Positions 15,628-22,691 are shown, numbered from the stretch's first letter. The stretch: 22,691 nt of DNA from Mesostigma viride (GCA_009746045.1 RPFO01000408.1:64001-86691), one strand, 5' to 3'. Numbers and translations: made by a program. Notes: generated by a model from the sequence alone, not told the origin.

Positions 15628-18600
15628 TCCCCCTCGCGACGGGGACTACCAGGCACTATAGGGGTGTGCACAGGGTGAGGGGTAGAAAGCCCAAAACGGG
15701 CAGCAATAGCTTCAATGTAGGGCCGTTGGTGCATGGTAAGGGAACGAGACGCAGGGTCGATAGTAAGGGAAACACCGAGGAAAAGAGAGGGATTGTCCGA
15801 CTCAGTGATCTGAAAAGTATTAGCCAAACGGCGAGACCAGGATGCCAGCCAGGAAGGGGAAGGATGAGCAGCAAGAATGTCATCGACGTGCACGAACACG
15901 AAACCACGAGACGAAGGGTAGTAATACAGGCACGCATCAATTTGGCTTTGGATGGCGCCGTCAGAAAGAAGGTGTGCACGGAACGTTTTATGCCAATTGC
16001 GTGGCGCTTGCTTGATGCCATACAAGCTGCGGTGCAGCTTCCACACAAGCACATCGCCATTGGCATCCCGCTCTTCAAAGCCAGTAGGGGGACGCACAAA
16101 GACATCCTCCTGTAGGGGAGCATAGAGAAAAGCGGTTCGGACATCGAGCTGCTTGACAGTAAAGCCAGACGTGACAGCTAAAGCAAGAGCAAGTCGCACG
16201 GTGGACGCACGAACAGTGGGGGAAAAGACTTCATTAAAGTCGATACCTTCACGTTGGGCAAAACCTTTCACGACAAACCTGGCCTTGTGACGGCCGTCGG
16301 ACTTGACAGCAAATACCCACCGGGAAGGGAGGACCTTGGCACCGGCGGGCAAAGTACGCGGGCTCACAAGCGAGTATACTGCATGATCACGAATGCTATT
16401 AATTTCGCTCAACAGCGCAGCCCGCCACTCTGGACTGTTGTTAGCCTCAGTAAAGGAGACGGGAAGGGAAACGTCACTGCCAGTAGAATGCACTGTGTCA
16501 AAAAGATCACGAACTGACTGGTAATGCGGAAAAAAACGAGCCCATTTAGGCGACACCGTGACAGGGGGAGCATAGGTAGTAATCTCCATCGCGAGGGGTT
16601 CACGGGTGCTACCGCAAAACATCAGCTCATCAGCAGTTGCCATGGCGACATTACCAGCTGGGTTACGTCGCAGCGCAGAGATTGTACTTTGCAGTCGAGC
16701 AGCACTTGAAGTGGCAGTGACCGGTGGACCAGCAGACAGCTCCCGTGCGTCACTTGGGGAGACGTCGTCAGTAGTTAGGACGGGCTGTGAAAAGTTTGGA
16801 GCACCGTCGAGCGCCTCCGGAACTGGTCTAGGACTTGGGACGTTGACTGCATCAGGACTTGGTGCGTCCGCTCCCTCGTGGCGAAGCTCCTCAGGAATAT
16901 CCCTTCTGGTGGCGTCCAGAAACCTCGCCTGAGACCGGGTGACCGGTCCGCTAGGTTCGGCCAGAGAATTTGGCTGAACTTCTGCTACAGCCGGAAGATC
17001 AGTTGGTGAAGTTTCCTCCAGTGCGGCAGAACTTTCCAGAAGCGGCGCAGGAGTTGGCATGGCCCCATTGCGCCAGGCCTCATTGAAGGTGACATGCAGG
17101 CGGCGAATGACATCCTTGGATTCTGGACGGTAAATGAGGTACGCCGGCGATTCCAGATCATAGCCGACGAAGATTCCAGGCAGAGCCTTGGCCTCCAGCT
17201 TGCCACGTGGGCCCTCCACCCGATAGAAGGCAGGGCAGCCGAAAATTCGAAGATTCGAGAGATCCGCATTGCGACCGGTGAGCAGGAAGTGTGGCGTGGC
17301 ACCTCCAGGATTCGAGCTAGACGGCAGGCGGTTAAGTATATAAACCGCGCAATTGAAGGCTAGTGCCCAGAATCCTTTGGGCAAACCGGCATGCGTGAGC
17401 ATTGCCAGTGTCATGCCCATGGCCAGACCCCACAGCCGCTCCGCCACTCCGTTCTGCTCAGGAGTGTAGGGGCTGGAGAACTCCTGGTGCACTCGGTGTT
17501 CAGCGCAGACGGCCCGCCACGCCTGCCCAGTGAAGACTGCGTCGTTGTCGGTCCGGAGAAGAATCGAACCGTTGTAGAAGGGGCGAATTTCGCGCGCGAG
17601 CAGCTGCTGTAGGGCGTCAACAGCCTCGTCCTTGTGTCGAAGCGGAAAGCACCATCGCCAGCGGGTAGCATCGTCGGTGAAGCCGAGCATGTAGCGGGCG
17701 CCTCCAATTGCTGGCTGCATCGGCCCGAGAATGTCGCTGTGAAGCTTGGCTCGGGGAACAGTCGATCGGAGCTGTCCAGGCGAAAATGAGCGCCTCTTGA
17801 TGAAGCCAGCAGGGCAGGATGGGCAGCCAGGCGATGACAGGCGCCTCGAAAAAAGGTTAGACTCCGGAATGGCGGCCAGCCTCTTGATCCGATCTTCGCC
17901 AGCATGCCCAAGACGCCAGTGCCAGAGCAGGCTCGCCGGCCGCTCGATGGCCGTGGCAGCCATTGCCGCCTCGTCGCGCTCCGCAGGTAACACGTAGATG
18001 TTGTTCTGCAGCGCAATCTTGTGCGTCTCGTTGTCCAGCACCACTGTCTGCTCGGTGAGGTCGACTTTGTGGCCGTCCTTGGCGAGCTGCCCAGCTGATA
18101 GCAGTCGGGCGCTCAAGCCGGGCACGAAGAGCGCACCATTCAGGTGCACATGCTGGTTGGGCAGTTTGAGCCGAATCGTGCCCACTCCCGCCGCGCGAAG
18201 ACGTCCTCCTGATCCGACGATGTTCCTAGTGGTGGGGGTGAGGGACACAAAGTCAGTGCGGCATGGGGACATGTGGCTGCTTGCAGCGGAGTCCAGAACC
18301 CAGGCAGGGGGCTTGGGGCTATACTGCGTGAGTGCAGCAGCCTCCTGCGACGGCGCCGACTCGGCGATGGTGGTGAAGACGAAGCCCTCCGGCAGCTCCG
18401 CGGCCTCCTGGGTGTTGTTGGCCACGCTTCCGCCAGGTGAGGTCTCCTTCTTGGTCGCTTGGTTGCCCCTCCTGCGCTGGTTGCCCCGCCGTCCTTGGTT
18501 CTTGCTTCGTGGCTTGAGCTGGGAGTTCTTTTGCCAGCACTGGGTCTCCGCATGCCCACTCCTGTTGCAGTAGGCGCAGTGCTTCCTCTCACCACCCTTG

Positions 18601-19292
18601 TTGGCAGTGTGGAAAGCTTGACCTTGGGCTGGCTCCTCCTTGGTGGCTTGAGAAGGCCGTCCTCCCAGCAGCATGTCCTCCGCCTCCAGCAGCGCAGCCT
18701 TGACCTCCTCCAAGCTGTCCTCCTCTTTGAAGTGCGCTGAAATCAGGGCAGGGCGATATCGGTCAGGCAGGCCGCTCTTGAGAATAGCCGCAAAATCTTG
18801 GTCGCTCATGACGCCTCCCACCGCACGATAGTCCGCCAGCAGCAGCAATCCACGTAGGATATACTGCCCCATGGTCTCCCCAGGCTTCATTTGCAGCCGG
18901 TGAAGCTGAATCCTGAGGTCCATGCGGTGACTCTTGGTGAGCTTTTGTTGCTCGTAGACCTCCCTCAGCGTCTTGTAGAGCTTGCTGCCAGATTGGTCTG
19001 GCACGAGCGATAGGATGCGCCTCGCTTCTCCCACAAGTGCAGCTGAGATGACAAGGCCAACAGCTTGGTCAGCCTTGCGGTCCTGCCTGGTGCCCAGCAG
19101 GACGTCCTTAACCTCATAGAAGGAACAGAAACCCTCAAGAGATGTCTTGGTCTCCTCCCAGCCACGTAGGCTTGTGCCATCGAATTTCAGCACCATCTTG
19201 GAGCACACATTCAGCATAGGAGTGTAGTCGACGTCGCTTGCCATGGAGCTTGTAGCTGGGCTGGGTTTCTTGGTGGTCTTCTTGGAGCTCAT
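15342..19292 (-). CDS. Copia gag-pol polyprotein, main frame
   Basis: One long frame encodes Gag and most of Pol. Gag has a UBN2-like domain (about 30-210) and a CCHC zinc knuckle, CAYCNRSGHAETQC (239-252). The protease motif is WVLDSAASSHM (D334; Ala instead of the usual Gly after Ser). The integrase zinc region is HWRLGH...CPSC (458-493), and the catalytic core has D520 (HSDILG), D582 (RTDND) and E618 (NGVAER). Reverse transcriptase starts at about 955 with KARFVVKGFAQREGIDF and the LDVRTAFLYA motif, and has FVHVDDIL with D1137-D1138 as the active site. The genuine sense ends at about residue 1220 (nt 15630); the rest to 15342 is out-of-frame readthrough over the RNase H region. Confidence 0.93.
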   Translation of the reverse strand: MSSKKTTKKPSPATSSMASDVDYTPMLNVCSKMVLKFDGTSLRGWEETKTSLEGFCSFYEVKDVLLGTRQDRKADQAVGLVISAALVGEARRILSLVPDQSGSKLYKTLREVYEQQKLTKSHRMDLRIQLHRLQMKPGETMGQYILRGLLLLADYRAVGGVMSDQDFAAILKSGLPDRYRPALISAHFKEEDSLEEVKAALLEAEDMLLGGRPSQATKEEPAQGQAFHTANKGGERKHCAYCNRSGHAETQCWQKNSQLKPRSKNQGRRGNQRRRGNQATKKETSPGGSVANNTQEAAELPEGFVFTTIAESAPSQEAAALTQYSPKPPAWVLDSAASSHMSPCRTDFVSLTPTTRNIVGSGGRLRAAGVGTIRLKLPNQHVHLNGALFVPGLSARLLSAGQLAKDGHKVDLTEQTVVLDNETHKIALQNNIYVLPAERDEAAMAATAIERPASLLWHWRLGHAGEDRIKRLAAIPESNLFSRRLSSPGCPSCPAGFIKRRSFSPGQLRSTVPRAKLHSDILGPMQPAIGGARYMLGFTDDATRWRWCFPLRHKDEAVDALQQLLAREIRPFYNGSILLRTDNDAVFTGQAWRAVCAEHRVHQEFSSPYTPEQNGVAERLWGLAMGMTLAMLTHAGLPKGFWALAFNCAVYILNRLPSSSNPGGATPHFLLTGRNADLSNLRIFGCPAFYRVEGPRGKLEAKALPGIFVGYDLESPAYLIYRPESKDVIRRLHVTFNEAWRNGAMPTPAPLLESSAALEETSPTDLPAVAEVQPNSLAEPSGPVTRSQARFLDATRRDIPEELRHEGADAPSPDAVNVPSPRPVPEALDGAPNFSQPVLTTDDVSPSDARELSAGPPVTATSSAARLQSTISALRRNPAGNVAMATADELMFCGSTREPLAMEITTYAPPVTVSPKWARFFPHYQSVRDLFDTVHSTGSDVSLPVSFTEANNSPEWRAALLSEINSIRDHAVYSLVSPRTLPAGAKVLPSRWVFAVKSDGRHKARFVVKGFAQREGIDFNEVFSPTVRASTVRLALALAVTSGFTVKQLDVRTAFLYAPLQEDVFVRPPTGFEERDANGDVLVWKLHRSLYGIKQAPRNWHKTFRAHLLSDGAIQSQIDACLYYYPSSRGFVFVHVDDILAAHPSPSWLASWSRRLANTFQITESDNPSLFLGVSLTIDPASRSLTMHQRPYIEAIAARFGLSTPHPVHTPIVPGSPRREGECVMPQTINSFSRLLVLSCTPRHGRAQTLLLLSTSWPNACRHPRRATWSWPSDWCATLSTPRTWDCAMVAKGGWRGGRMPIGGTALRHADLSLAM

Positions 19293-19299
19293 GAAGATT

Positions 19300-19311
19300 C
19301 CTCCGATACCA
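19300..19311 (-). other. Primer-binding site for initiator Met-tRNA
   Basis: Directly after the 5' LTR the minus strand reads TGGTATCGGAGG, close to the TGGTATCAGAGC primer site of many plant Copia elements, complementary to the 3' end of initiator-Met tRNA. The gag ATG follows within about 10 nt, so the untranslated leader after the PBS is unusually short. Confidence 0.85.
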
Positions 19312-19438
19312 TGTTGGAAAGGTAGAGGAAACTAATGGGTTTTACACAATGCCTTGTGCTTGGCCTTGTTACCCTTGCACCTTGCAGGTGATGAAAGACT
19401 GAGCTTGAAGACAATGGAAGAGAGACCAGAAAAAGAGT

Positions 19439-19444
19439 TTTATT
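19439..19444 (-). promoter_or_regulatory. AATAAA polyadenylation signal in the LTR
   Basis: AATAAA on the minus strand, about 55 nt after the TATA-like box. Its twin at 14271-14276 in the 3' LTR would terminate the element's transcript. Confidence 0.5.
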
Positions 19445-19495
19445 TCTTAGGCTGAGAGGTTAGGAAAAGAGGTACCTGGCCTTAGGAGCCAGTTT

Positions 19496-19504
19496 CTTTT
19501 TATA
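19496..19504 (-). promoter_or_regulatory. TATA-like box of the Copia LTR
   Basis: TATAAAAAG on the minus strand. The same sequence lies at 14328-14336 in the 3' LTR. Confidence 0.6.
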
Positions 19505-19521
19505 CCTTTCTAGCTAGGAAG

Positions 19522-19546
19522 GATGACATCAGATGCTGATGTCATC
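19522..19546. promoter_or_regulatory. Perfect palindrome with bZIP-like TGACATCA half-sites
   Basis: GATGACATCAG and CTGATGTCATC are perfect inverted 11-bp arms around a 3-bp centre. They lie about 18 nt upstream of the TATA-like box. TGACATCA resembles bZIP (CRE/TGA) sites. The twin is at 14354-14378. Confidence 0.45.
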
Positions 19547-19568
19547 ATAGAAGCTTGTAGAAACATCT

Positions 19569-19656
19569 AAGCATATTCCCAGCATATTCTCAGTATATTC
19601 CAGGAATATTCCTGGTATATTCCTAGAACATTCCAAGGTCATTCTAGAAAGGTTCT
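19569..19656. repeat. Eight 11-bp tandem repeats with heat-shock-element-like core (5' LTR)
   Basis: Identical to 14401-14488. In this LTR they lie upstream of the promoter that should drive the element. Confidence 0.65.
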
Positions 19657-20088
19657 AATGAGCTGGCATGACAGTTGATTGCCAAATGTCCTCTGAACAA
19701 TGTGCCACATCTAATGCTTAATAAAGTGACACATGGTTTCTACTTGGAATGACAAGTGTAATCCAATGAGTCTATCCACTTGTCAGTCAATGGAATGCAA
19801 CACTTGTCACTATGAGCTTCCAACACATGTCAGCTCATGGAATGGACACTTGTCTACCAAAGAAGTACACCACTTGTCAAGCATGGAAGTGATGCTACTA
19901 GACCAACTCAGGTACAAGAGATCTATGGCCAAATATAGGACTATGGCACATGAACATTGATCAGCTCATTGAGAGCAATTCATCTAACTTATCAATCTAT
20001 CAAATTCTCAGCCCTTGTGAAGTAAAACAAAGAAGAAGAAAGTCAGGCTGGAATATAGTGTGGGCAGGTGGGTATATGATCCCCAACA

Positions 20089-20093
20089 AGCGC
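20089..20093. repeat. Copia target-site duplication (AGCGC), right
   Basis: It matches 14139-14143. The following codons (GAC CCG ATG) continue the interrupted gene in phase. Confidence 0.93.
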
Positions 20094-20330
20094 GACCCGA
20101 TGTTCCCTGTCAAACACCCGTATCGAGTCGGGTCCACGGTCCATCCAAAGCACACTGGGTATGTCGACCTAGAAGACCCCGAGCGGGCGTTCTACCCGGG
20201 AAAACCGAGAACGTTTGGTGACGTGACCTCCCTTTTTCGGTATCACTTCCCTTTGCCGATGTATGCATTCGCATACGACGCATTTGGTGACGAATTTAAA
20301 GACCGGGTGTTCGGCAAAAAAGATTTATAA

Positions 20331-20356
20331 ATCGTTTGTTGTGTTATATAAATGGA
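20331..20356 (+). promoter_or_regulatory. Short AT-rich leader with TATATAA
   Basis: Only 26 nt separate two plus-strand genes. The spacer contains GTTATATAA directly before the start codon region, a plausible late-type viral promoter. Confidence 0.3.
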
Positions 20357-21622
20357 ATGAGTGCTGCTTTGGGTCTAGGAATCGGGCTGATCGTCGCGGC
20401 AGGAGTGTACGTCGCTTACCAGGTTGCTCAGAACGAACCGGACAAAGAAGACAATAACGACGGCGAAAAGGAGGATCAAGATAAAGAAAAAGATACTCAA
20501 GTCAAAGAAAAGGATGTCATGGACGACGCTGCTGCTGAAGAGTTAGCCGCATCGCTTATGAGAGATATTCAACCTAAAAGCTACAAAGATATGACGGAAA
20601 TGGAGCTTTCCAACGAGTTAACAAAGATTTTGAAGATCACTGGTGGTCAAAGGGAAGACCCGAGGGCCAAAGAATTATTAGAAGAGATGCGAATTCGTAC
20701 TGCCAATAAAACGGATCACCTTGCTTTGCCGTCTCCAGCGGACATTGCTGCTCTTGACGCTGCCTCCCAGATGACAGGCGTCGAGAATCTCAACTTCGAA
20801 ACACTGTCACATATCCAAAGAATGTATCGTGCCATTTTTCGATATTCGGCTTCTAATATTCGTTCTAAATTGCTTGACGGTCTCGAGAAAAACGCCTCCG
20901 CGGAAGCTGATCGACTACGAAGCCTCCGCGACGCATTGGCTGAGAATAGCGAGCCGCGAAAGGTGGCAAATGACAACGTGAACAAATTCACACGCGATTG
21001 GAGCGCGTGGTATTCTGTCATGAGGTCCTACCTCTACACGGGAGATGCTCCTTTTCGGAGTTACAATGCCATGGCGCGTTTTTTTATTGATTTAGGGGTC
21101 ATGGATAAGTTTGATTTGTATGTTTCCAACTTATACAGTTTTATCAGCGTTGACACGAGCACGCGGCCTCAGAAAACTTTAGAATGGGTCGACTCCGAGA
21201 AGTTTAAGCTTGAAGCTCCCGGAAGCAAGTTCGTAACGCCTGTTGTAACAACTTCAGACGCAGCGTTACGTTCTGCCCTAAAAAAGGCGGGGCTTGCCGT
21301 GTTTGATGTCGAGGAAAAGGAGAAGCAAGCCGCATACGACAACGCAGATGTAAACGACATTTCGGGTCGTGCAGCGCTGAAGGTTTCCTTGGACGACTAC
21401 AAGCGCTACAAGGCGTCGACACTGTCCACGTTCAATTCGGCTGTCGACAAAGAACCTAAGGCTAGCATGTTCATCGCATTATGGTCGTTTTTTGATGCAA
21501 CGAGTGTGACAATGGAAACCGTCATCAAGTTTGTAAGCGACCCTTCGGAATGGGGTCTTAGTTCCAGGGACAACATTAACAAGTTCCGTTCATTTATTAA
21601 CAATAACGAATTGTTTGCTTAA
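20357..21622 (+). CDS. N-terminally membrane-anchored protein of unknown function (421 aa)
   Basis: ATG 20357 is chosen because the frame upstream of it has no ATG. Residues 4-24 form a glycine-rich membrane anchor (ALGLGIGLIVAAGVYVAYQVA). Residues 25-56 are a highly charged Lys/Glu/Asp linker with KEKD repeats. The rest, about 365 residues, is soluble and helical with Trp- and Tyr-rich phrases (DWSAWYSVMRSYLYTGDAPFRSY; ALWSFFDATSVTMETVIKFV). The frame is intact, one of the few large undamaged ones here. The anchor-linker-globule layout suits a virion membrane protein. No family is recognised. It is followed after 11 nt by another small membrane protein. Confidence 0.8.
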   Translation: MSAALGLGIGLIVAAGVYVAYQVAQNEPDKEDNNDGEKEDQDKEKDTQVKEKDVMDDAAAEELAASLMRDIQPKSYKDMTEMELSNELTKILKITGGQREDPRAKELLEEMRIRTANKTDHLALPSPADIAALDAASQMTGVENLNFETLSHIQRMYRAIFRYSASNIRSKLLDGLEKNASAEADRLRSLRDALAENSEPRKVANDNVNKFTRDWSAWYSVMRSYLYTGDAPFRSYNAMARFFIDLGVMDKFDLYVSNLYSFISVDTSTRPQKTLEWVDSEKFKLEAPGSKFVTPVVTTSDAALRSALKKAGLAVFDVEEKEKQAAYDNADVNDISGRAALKVSLDDYKRYKASTLSTFNSAVDKEPKASMFIALWSFFDATSVTMETVIKFVSDPSEWGLSSRDNINKFRSFINNNELFA

Positions 21623-21633
21623 TTATAATACAA

Positions 21634-21837
21634 ATGATAATCCAATGCTTAAAAAGTACATGGGAGACATTCTTTCTTGCAATCATATCATTTTACATCG
21701 GGGTGGTTCTAATTCCTCCAACCCCTCTAACAGCAACAAATATGCAGAACCTTCCTAGTAGAATCTTCATCGCGTTGGGTTTTCTTTCGACGATACCCTC
21801 TCTTGTCTGCATCGGGGTGATGGCTACCAAAACGTGA
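21634..21837 (+). CDS. Small two-span membrane protein (67 aa)
   Basis: Two hydrophobic segments are visible: residues 11-28 (TFFLAIISFYIGVVLIPP) and 45-64 (FIALGFLSTIPSLVCIGVMA), separated by a short polar loop. ATG 21634 follows an AT-rich leader (TTAATTATAATACAA). No family is recognised. Fourth member of the small-membrane-protein set in this window. Its 3' end overlaps a probable convergent reading frame by 14 nt. Confidence 0.6.
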   Translation: MIIQCLKSTWETFFLAIISFYIGVVLIPPTPLTATNMQNLPSRIFIALGFLSTIPSLVCIGVMATKT

Positions 21838-22009
21838 AGTTCTGGACATCTTTGTGAACGACCTCAGAGGCCTCAGGCGTGCTTGGTGGAGGTGATGGTT
21901 CCTTGATCGGATCTCGATCGAGGAATGGGAACGGTTCTTCGAGCGTTACCGATTCGGGGTTCTCTGAACATAGTTTCTTTATAGTGATACGGAAGGGGAG
22001 CCGCTGATG
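21824..22009 (-). pseudogene. C-terminal fragment of an unidentified minus-strand gene
   Basis: A 61-codon frame without a methionine ends with TAG at 21826-21824. It has a coding-like, acidic and proline-rich sequence (ESVTLEEPFPFLDRDPIKEPSPPPST), typical of a disordered C-terminal tail. An in-frame stop lies at 22012-22010; the frame upstream of it (about 22013-22060) still reads sensibly (PYYDHITQLYF), so an indel or nonsense change may have cut the gene. It may be the last recognisable piece of virus-like coding DNA on this side. Confidence 0.35.
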
Positions 22010-22012
22010 CTA

Positions 22013-22403
22013 GGTGAAATAGAGCTGGGTGATGTGATCGTAATAAGGTTGATTAGGCTTCTAGTGTACGAGTATTACGGAAGATATGGCCTAATTGTTG
22101 CGGCCCATACCTTGACGGTGTGCTGAGTACCTTGACGACGGATTTTTGCGTCTAGGTTCTCCTAGCAGATCTGTGATTGCGGACGGGTTTGCAACAGGCA
22201 ATATCTGAAGTAAAACTTGACGGCTAAAACTGTTTAGAGGCCGTTGCCGGATCTGGCCGTTGGTAGAGAGCCGTTGGCCTTGAAACACGATAAAAGCTTG
22301 CTCACCTAGCTCATGGCGGTCTCTTTTGTTTTAACGAAGGCGGCGACAGGGGTCAGGGGCAGCGTAGCTGACGCCCAGAATTCCTTTCTGCAAAGCGGCT
22401 GGG
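22013..22403. other. Region without a supported gene; probable virus-host transition
   Basis: No convincing ORF was found. A 39-codon plus-strand frame begins at ATG 22007 (MLGEIELGDVIVIRL) and a 50-codon one at ATG 22313; neither can be backed. Short direct repeats occur (ACCTTGACG near 22109 and 22128; GCCGTTG three times between 22230 and 22280). Base composition becomes GC-richer to the right. No clear target duplication or terminal repeat marks the edge. Confidence 0.3.
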
Positions 22404-22691
22404 ATGCCGAAGCCCGGGCGGAAGCCAGGTTCGACAGGTGCTGGGAAGCAATTACCGAAAGCTAATCCCGAGGTGCCGACAGCTACTAAACAGACGGGAA
22501 ACCGACTAGGCTGGCCGACGCAGAAGAAAAGGCTCCATCAGGAGCTCTCCACTTGCTCGGGCCTGCCTGAAGTGTGCGCTGCCTTTGAGGCGGTCCTCGG
22601 GACCGACTGGGTAACTACTGTCAGCCGGTGGTCTGCGGCCCAGCTGGAGTCCGTCGTTGGACTGCTGGTCGACCACGTGGACGGGCCTGAA
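22404..22691 (+). CDS. Partial ORF of unknown function, runs off the window
   Basis: The frame is open from ATG 22404 to the window end (96 codons so far). The first 45 residues are basic and rich in Pro, Gly and Thr (MPKPGRKPGSTGAGKQLPK). From about residue 46 it becomes more structured (LPEVCAAFEAVLGTDWV, then RWSAAQLESVVGLLVDHV). Third codon positions are GC-rich, unlike the virus-like genes, so it is probably host or host-repeat sequence, for example the start of a retroelement gag-like gene. No family is recognised. Confidence 0.35.
   Translation, partial: MPKPGRKPGSTGAGKQLPKANPEVPTATKQTGNRLGWPTQKKRLHQELSTCSGLPEVCAAFEAVLGTDWVTTVSRWSAAQLESVVGLLVDHVDGPE

Larger units (their letters stand above)
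14144..20088 (-). mobile_element. Complete Ty1/copia LTR retrotransposon (5,945 bp)
   Basis: Two direct LTRs (14144-14921 and 19312-20088) start TGTTGG and end CCAACA on the plus strand. The element is transcribed on the minus strand, so the 5' LTR is the one at 19312-20088. It carries a Met-tRNA primer site, one gag-pol frame in the order gag, protease, integrase, reverse transcriptase, RNase H (the Copia order), and a polypurine tract. The target duplication is AGCGC (14139-14143 and 20089-20093). The LTRs differ by about one base, a G present in the 14144-14921 copy near 14827 and missing in the other, so the insertion is recent. A single frameshift separates reverse transcriptase from RNase H. 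Confidence 0.95.
19312..20088 (-). repeat. 5' LTR of the Copia element
   Basis: This 777-bp LTR lies directly upstream of the primer-binding site on the minus strand and should drive transcription of the element. A TATAAAAAG box (minus strand, 19504-19496) is followed by an AATAAA (19444-19439), giving a plausible U3-R-U5 layout with R between about 19470 and 19415. Confidence 0.95.
13583..20330 (+). pseudogene. Unknown 265-aa virus-like gene split by the Copia element
   Basis: The 5' part (13583-14143, 187 codons) and 3' part (20094-20330, 78 codons and stop) join exactly in phase when the retrotransposon and one 5-bp duplication are ignored. The first part starts MSLVFHRFDGNTSNLG and is strand-rich, with the Cys pairs CPYTGC and CVVC that could bind zinc. 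The second part is rich in Pro, Tyr and Phe (RYHFPLPMYAFAYDAF). No transmembrane segment is present. The compact, beta-rich composition would suit a structural protein, but the family is not recognised. In its current state the gene would make only a truncated product that runs into the LTR and stops at 14167. Confidence 0.7.

Noticed and set aside
16254-18740. Many plus-strand ORFs within the Copia element
   Set aside because: They are antisense shadows of the gag-pol frame, without domains.
22007-22126. 39-codon plus-strand ORF (MLGEIELGDV)
   Set aside because: Too short and without context; kept only as a remark in the region entry.
1-22691. tRNA, rRNA or CRISPR arrays
   Set aside because: No cloverleaf, rRNA core or regularly spaced palindromic repeats with unique spacers were recognised by eye; the 11-bp and 24-bp arrays are LTR motifs without spacers.

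Overview
The window reads as a piece of eukaryotic nuclear DNA carrying an endogenised fragment of a large double-stranded DNA virus of nucleocytoplasmic or mirusvirus-like character, later hit by host transposable elements. The case rests on (i) an archaeo-eukaryotic primase with a UL52-type zinc finger, a guanylyltransferase-like protein, a SLATT membrane protein, a LamG-rich fibre-like protein and several tiny membrane proteins packed with little intergenic DNA on both strands; (ii) a complete Ty1/copia LTR retrotransposon with 5-bp target duplications inside one of these genes; and (iii) a second repetitive element, also with 5-bp target duplications, inside another. The Copia primer-binding site matches an initiator-Met tRNA, as is common in plants and algae, but the host cannot be named from the sequence alone.

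Layout. 74-8429 (minus) is one very large LamG/fibre gene, broken by a ~2 kb repetitive insertion (4143-6127) and by about five frameshifts. 8483-9344 holds three small membrane-protein genes. 9388-9935 (minus) is a frameshifted gene with an FDPF/NFFRWAI motif. 10040-10891 (plus) is a capping-enzyme-like nucleotidyltransferase that seems to have lost its catalytic residues. 10743-12203 (minus) is a stand-alone primase. 12359-13130 is a frameshifted SLATT gene, followed by two micro-ORFs. 13583-14143 plus 20094-20330 are the halves of a gene split in frame by the Copia element (14144-20088). 20357-21837 encodes a membrane-anchored 421-residue protein and a 67-residue two-span membrane protein. 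From about 22010 rightwards the virus-like coding stops and GC-richer sequence, presumably host, holds an unidentified partial ORF running off the window.

How it fits together. The primase (replication), the capping-like protein (mRNA capping module, perhaps a dead paralogue), the LamG/fibre protein (probable host attachment) and the small membrane proteins (virion or host membrane) are a believable sample of a giant-virus-like gene set. No capsid, polymerase, helicase or packaging gene is visible, so the lineage stays open. Nearly all damage is by frameshift rather than stop codons, which means either very recent decay or uncorrected indel errors in the assembly. The Copia element is very young: its two LTRs differ by about one base.
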